Source of the DNA: Spirochaetia bacterium
GTDB lineage: Bacteria; Spirochaetota; Spirochaetia; Treponematales; Breznakiellaceae
NCBI GenBank assembly: GCA_025997655.1
Contig: BNUW01000110.1
Span: 1-8,346, forward strand
Length of the DNA stretch: 8,346 nt
Direction: 5' to 3'
Shown here: positions 5,405 through 8,346 of the stretch, piece after piece
Layout: each line of letters starts with the position of its first letter
Numbering within the stretch: the stretch's first letter is position 1
The notes under the pieces: generated by a model
Told to the model about the DNA's origin: nothing
What the model saw: the letters and a program-made list of their open reading frames with translations, nothing else
The model's database searches: none
Position numbers and translations under genes: made by a program

Positions 5405-6776
5405 GGCGGGGCAGCACCCCCCCAGTTTCCGGCCCGAGCGGATGCAGATTATCGCCGCCGCTGTGGGGCGCCCCGAATTGTGCGCCCCCTCCTTCCATGT
5501 GGCGGGTTCCAAGGGTAAGGGCTCGGTTACGGGGATGCTTACTTCGATCCTTGAGGCGGCGGGGCAGAGGACCGCCCAGTATATTTCCCCCCATGTGGCG
5601 GATTTTCGGGAGCGGATAACCCTGGGCCACGCTTTCCTGGATGAAAAAACCTATATTGAGGCGGGGAATACTATACAGGATCTGGTAAAGACCCTGGAGG
5701 ATAGGTCGAAGCCCGAATACCGGCTCTTTTACGGGGATGGTCCGGAGGATTGTCCCCCTACCTACTTCGAACTGCTGACCCTGTACTTTTTTCTTTGCGC
5801 CCGGCTCATCCAACGGCAAGGCGGCTGCGACGCCCTGACCGTGGAGACCGGCATGGGGGGCGTGCAGGACCCCACCAATATCGTGGACCCCCTGGTGTCG
5901 TTGATCACCGTCATTGAACTGGAGCATACGGAATTTCTGGGGACCACCATTACCGAGGTGGCCGGCGCCAAAGCGGGGATTATCAAGAGCGGCAAGCCCG
6001 TGGTTCTGGCGGAGCAGTGCGATGAGGCCCTGGCGGTTTTCCGGAAGACGGCGGCGGAAAAGAAGTCCCCCCTGCTTTACTTCCCGGAGATTGCGGAAAT
6101 CAGGGATGTTGCGGTGCGGGACGGCGGTACGGACTTTACCCTGGCCTTTAAGACCGGGGGATTTTTCCTCTCTCCGCTGCACCTGACCGTGGGCATACCC
6201 GGCGCGGTGCAGGCCCTGAACGCGGGGCTGGCGGTTATCGCGTTGAAGCACGTCTTCCCCGCACTGGACGCGGAAACCATAGACCGGGGGCTGCGGAATT
6301 TTACCCTGCCGGCCCGGTTTGAAAAACTAAGGCCCGAAGCAAAGGATGCACCGCATCCTACGCCTCCGGTGATAATCGACGGGGCGCATACGGAAAAAAG
6401 CGTGGAACTCTGCGTGAACACCTTTACTGAGCTCTACGGTAATGGGGGCATACTGATATTCGGGTGCGCCCTGGGAAAAAACGTAGAGGCCATGGCGGAG
6501 ATACTGACGCCCCGGTTCTCCAGGATTGTTATTACTACCCCGGGAACCTTCAAGGTAAGCGACCCCAAGGGCATATACGAGGTGTTTGCGGCGGAACTGG
6601 ACCGGCGGAAAGCGCAAGGCGCCGCGATGGGCGTGCGGGTACCGGAACTGTTGTTTATACCGGAAACGGTCAAGGCCATAGATTACGCGCTGGAGGAACG
6701 GCGGAAAGCCGGGCTTCCGGTGCTGGGAACGGGGTCATTTTACCTGGCGGCGGAGATACGGGAGCGGTATTACTAA
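5340..6776 (+). CDS. folC: Folylpolyglutamate synthase / dihydrofolate synthase (FolC)
   Basis: Cytoplasmic Mur-ligase-family enzyme that adds glutamates to folates, and in bifunctional members makes dihydrofolate. From the ATG at 5340 it has 478 residues. Visible motifs are the ATP loop AGSKGKGSVTGML (55-67), SPHVADFRERI (83-93), TVETGMGGVQDPTN (167-180), LEHTEFLG (194-201), AKAGIIK (210-216, Lys211 in the position of the carbamylated lysine of E. coli FolC), IIDGAHTEKS (345-354) and GTGSFYLAAEIR (463-474). Several motifs drift from the usual forms (GLGGRLDATN, DGAHNP), suggesting a divergent branch. The start is uncertain: an in-frame TTG at 5304 would add 12 residues, and neither site has a strong ribosome-binding sequence. 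I prefer 5340 because MAPSFKSSTEVFDWLDQFVN matches a natural N-terminus. Polyglutamylated folates are what the neighbouring one-carbon enzymes use. Monofunctional versus bifunctional activity cannot be decided here. Confidence 0.93.
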   Translation: MAPSFKSSTEVFDWLDQFVNLEAGQHPPSFRPERMQIIAAAVGRPELCAPSFHVAGSKGKGSVTGMLTSILEAAGQRTAQYISPHVADFRERITLGHAFLDEKTYIEAGNTIQDLVKTLEDRSKPEYRLFYGDGPEDCPPTYFELLTLYFFLCARLIQRQGGCDALTVETGMGGVQDPTNIVDPLVSLITVIELEHTEFLGTTITEVAGAKAGIIKSGKPVVLAEQCDEALAVFRKTAAEKKSPLLYFPEIAEIRDVAVRDGGTDFTLAFKTGGFFLSPLHLTVGIPGAVQALNAGLAVIALKHVFPALDAETIDRGLRNFTLPARFEKLRPEAKDAPHPTPPVIIDGAHTEKSVELCVNTFTELYGNGGILIFGCALGKNVEAMAEILTPRFSRIVITTPGTFKVSDPKGIYEVFAAELDRRKAQGAAMGVRVPELLFIPETVKAIDYALEERRKAGLPVLGTGSFYLAAEIRERYY

Positions 6777-6795
6777 CGAGTGCCAGGCGCCAATC

Positions 6796-8115
6796 CTACA
6801 CAAACAGACAGACCCGCAGGCAAAAAATATTGCCGCTGTCGGTGATACTGACTTCCCCCGCGTATTTCCAGGCAACCCGGCGGAGCGCGGGCAGCCCCAG
6901 GCCATGGTCGCCTTCGGTCTTGGTGCTTTGGATTTCGCCGTTTTTGTAGTGCAGCGGCCCGGGGAGCGGGTTGGTAAGGGTAATCAACAGGATATTTTTT
7001 TGGCTTTGTATTTTGCAGTGTACCGCCGGGTTTGGGGCGCCTTCCTGTGCCTTCATGGAAGTGACCGCATCCGCCACATTGTCCAGGGCGATCCCCATAA
7101 TGGAAGCGATGTCGTACGCCAGGGTCGTTTCTATATTCAGCAAGTCCGCCTGTACCGAAATGGTAGCCCCCAGTTCTCTTATCTGGGCCGCCTTGTAGGA
7201 GATCATGGCGTCAATCAAAGAGACTCCCGTGTAATATTCCGGCTCCACCTGTTTCAAATCCCCCAGCACAGCCCAGATCCGGTTATTCACGCTGTCATAG
7301 TTTTGCTGTTCCATATCGACTTTCAGGCTGAAGAGCAGGTTTTTTAACTCATGCCGCATTTCCCCGGTCTGCCGCTGAAACGCTTCAATGCCGGTGATCC
7401 GGCGTGATTGGGCGTAGAGCTGCCCCTGGAGGACCTGGGCCTGCAGCCGGATCTCGTAATAGGTGAGCAGCCGGACATACATAAAAAAAGTCAAAAGATT
7501 CAGGGCGAGCAAAAAGAGCCCCAAAAGAGCCCCGTCAAAATAGAGATTTATTCCTGCAGTATTCTGCAGGGGGCCAAACACTACCGCAAAACGGGTAATC
7601 AGCACCGTGGAACCCATGGGCGGCAGGACCGTCATAATCCAGAAGTACAGGGGCAGATTCCCCCGGCGGTTTTTCAACACCCAATAGTAAAAAAAGGCCC
7701 ATCCCAATACAGCCAGGTACAGCAGAACGAATTCCACATTGTAGCCGGGAGAATACCGGGGGAGCATTCCTCCGAAATAATAGCGGATAATAAAATTGCG
7801 GGTGGTATCCATGCAGGCTTCTACGCCGATGTAGTAGATGGCGGTAAAAAAAGACTCCCGCCAATCCCCGCAAAGCAGGGCAAACAGGAAAAGAATTGCC
7901 ACCCAGCGGAGTTCATTGCCCGTTGCGGTGCCCACGGAATACAGCCTCCATATTATGTAGCAGACGGGAAAGCTCACGAGTAATACTACGCGCCGTAGTT
8001 TTGATGCGGGCCGGGGGCGGCAGACAAGATGTCTGCGATAAAACAGGATATACCAGCCGGCGATAACCAAAAGCCCCCTCAGCGCTTCCATGAAATAATT
8101 AGGGGAATAAGTCAT
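6796..8115 (-). CDS. Membrane sensor histidine kinase, GHKL/AgrC type
   Basis: A 439-residue protein. The N-terminal half has six or seven hydrophobic segments (about 10-27, 42-60, 70-83, 88-100, 126-146, 156-180, 195-217) with little outside them, so sensing is probably within the membrane. A linker of coiled-coil character (218-250) leads to the phospho-acceptor region GEMRHELKNLLFSLK (251-265, His255). The GHKL ATPase follows: N box GIALDNVADAV (341-351, Asn346), TLTNPLPG (379-386) and glycine-rich lid GDHGLGLPALRRV (402-414). This is the plan of AgrC-like kinases, whose partners are usually LytTR response regulators; none is in the window, and one might lie beyond the right edge. The ATG at 8115 has a perfect GGAGGT 6 bases upstream. 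It converges on folC with a 19-bp gap and no visible terminator. The ligand is unknown. Confidence 0.88.
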   Translation of the reverse strand: MTYSPNYFMEALRGLLVIAGWYILFYRRHLVCRPRPASKLRRVVLLVSFPVCYIIWRLYSVGTATGNELRWVAILFLFALLCGDWRESFFTAIYYIGVEACMDTTRNFIIRYYFGGMLPRYSPGYNVEFVLLYLAVLGWAFFYYWVLKNRRGNLPLYFWIMTVLPPMGSTVLITRFAVVFGPLQNTAGINLYFDGALLGLFLLALNLLTFFMYVRLLTYYEIRLQAQVLQGQLYAQSRRITGIEAFQRQTGEMRHELKNLLFSLKVDMEQQNYDSVNNRIWAVLGDLKQVEPEYYTGVSLIDAMISYKAAQIRELGATISVQADLLNIETTLAYDIASIMGIALDNVADAVTSMKAQEGAPNPAVHCKIQSQKNILLITLTNPLPGPLHYKNGEIQSTKTEGDHGLGLPALRRVAWKYAGEVSITDSGNIFCLRVCLFV

Positions 8116-8141
8116 GGTTTACCTCCACCAGTGATGTGCGT

Positions 8142-8162
8142 GGGGGGGGGGGGGGGGGGGGG
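8142..8162. repeat. Homopolymer run of 21 G in the kinase leader
   Basis: An uninterrupted G21 on the plus strand (C21 on the kinase coding strand) ends 26 bp before the kinase ATG and its ribosome site. On the coding strand a CATAAT hexamer (8180-8175) just upstream is a fair -10 candidate, though its -35 partner is weak; if real, the run lies in the 5' untranslated leader. Runs this long change length readily by slippage, and are also a common sequencing and assembly trouble spot. Confidence 0.8.
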
Positions 8163-8346
8163 AAACCTGCGGATATTATGGCGTTATTTTTTCGGACGCC
8201 TGTTTTTTTTTCTCCCCGTGCGAGGTCTACTCTGCGCGCGGTGGAGAGCAGTAGTTATTTTATTTGCTGTCACAAGGGGCGTGGGTCGAAACGTGAGGCG
8301 TTCTTCGTCTAACTTGAGGTCTTTGGCTTGTGTGTATACTCAAAAA
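8163..8346. other. Right-end stretch without a supportable gene
   Basis: No frame here gives a recognisable protein. The stretch is rich in short homopolymers (a run of nine T at about 8202-8210) and lacks the codon texture seen elsewhere. It begins right after the G21 run. It may hold the kinase promoter, or be low-quality sequence at a contig end. Confidence 0.5.

Noticed and set aside
5349..6251. Minus-strand open frame opposite folC
   Set aside because: Antisense of a well-supported FolC; a by-product of GC-rich third positions.
6777..6795. Possible bidirectional terminator between folC and the kinase
   Set aside because: Only a ggcgcc palindrome in a 19-bp gap, with no stem of useful length or T run.
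7408..7983. Plus-strand open frame opposite the sensor kinase
   Set aside because: Shadow of the membrane and linker region of the kinase, no family resemblance.
8178..8312. 44-codon plus-strand ORF after the G21 run
   Set aside because: No convincing ribosome site, no recognisable protein, and located in suspect end sequence.

Overview
The window reads as chromosomal DNA from an acetogenic bacterium, most likely a termite-gut-type spirochete (Treponema). This rests on the formyl-THF synthetase, which looks to me like the treponeme/acetogen type, on the mid-range GC, and on the gene set. Species is not resolvable by eye.

Left half (1-4117, minus strand): a one-carbon cluster read right to left. 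The order is a CooC/AcsF-type nickel-insertion ATPase (4082-3312), methylene-THF reductase metF (3158-2205), formate-THF ligase fhs (2075-342) and the start of methenyl-THF cyclohydrolase fchA (214 to the window edge). Together these cover three steps of the methyl branch of the Wood-Ljungdahl pathway (formate to formyl-THF, methenyl-THF hydrolysis/cyclisation, methylene-THF to methyl-THF). They are led by a gene for maturing the CO dehydrogenase/acetyl-CoA synthase that receives the methyl group. A near-consensus promoter sits directly against the cooC start codon, so that message may be leaderless. Every gap in the cluster (127-153 bp) carries its own inverted or direct repeat, including a 98-bp palindromic element between fhs and fchA that looks like a dispersed repeat.

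Middle (4168-5276): a Phd/YefM antitoxin and RelE/ParE toxin pair on the minus strand, with an operator-like palindrome over the promoter. Back-to-back with it is a plus-strand YjbQ-family gene.

Right (5340-8115): folC, a folylpolyglutamate synthase that would polyglutamylate the folate carriers used by the cluster, on the plus strand. It converges on a minus-strand membrane GHKL sensor kinase of the AgrC type. The kinase's 5' leader contains a run of 21 G (C on the coding strand), a candidate phase-variable tract. The 184 bp beyond that run hold no gene I can support and may be poor-quality contig-end sequence. No rRNA, tRNA, CRISPR array or transposase was seen.
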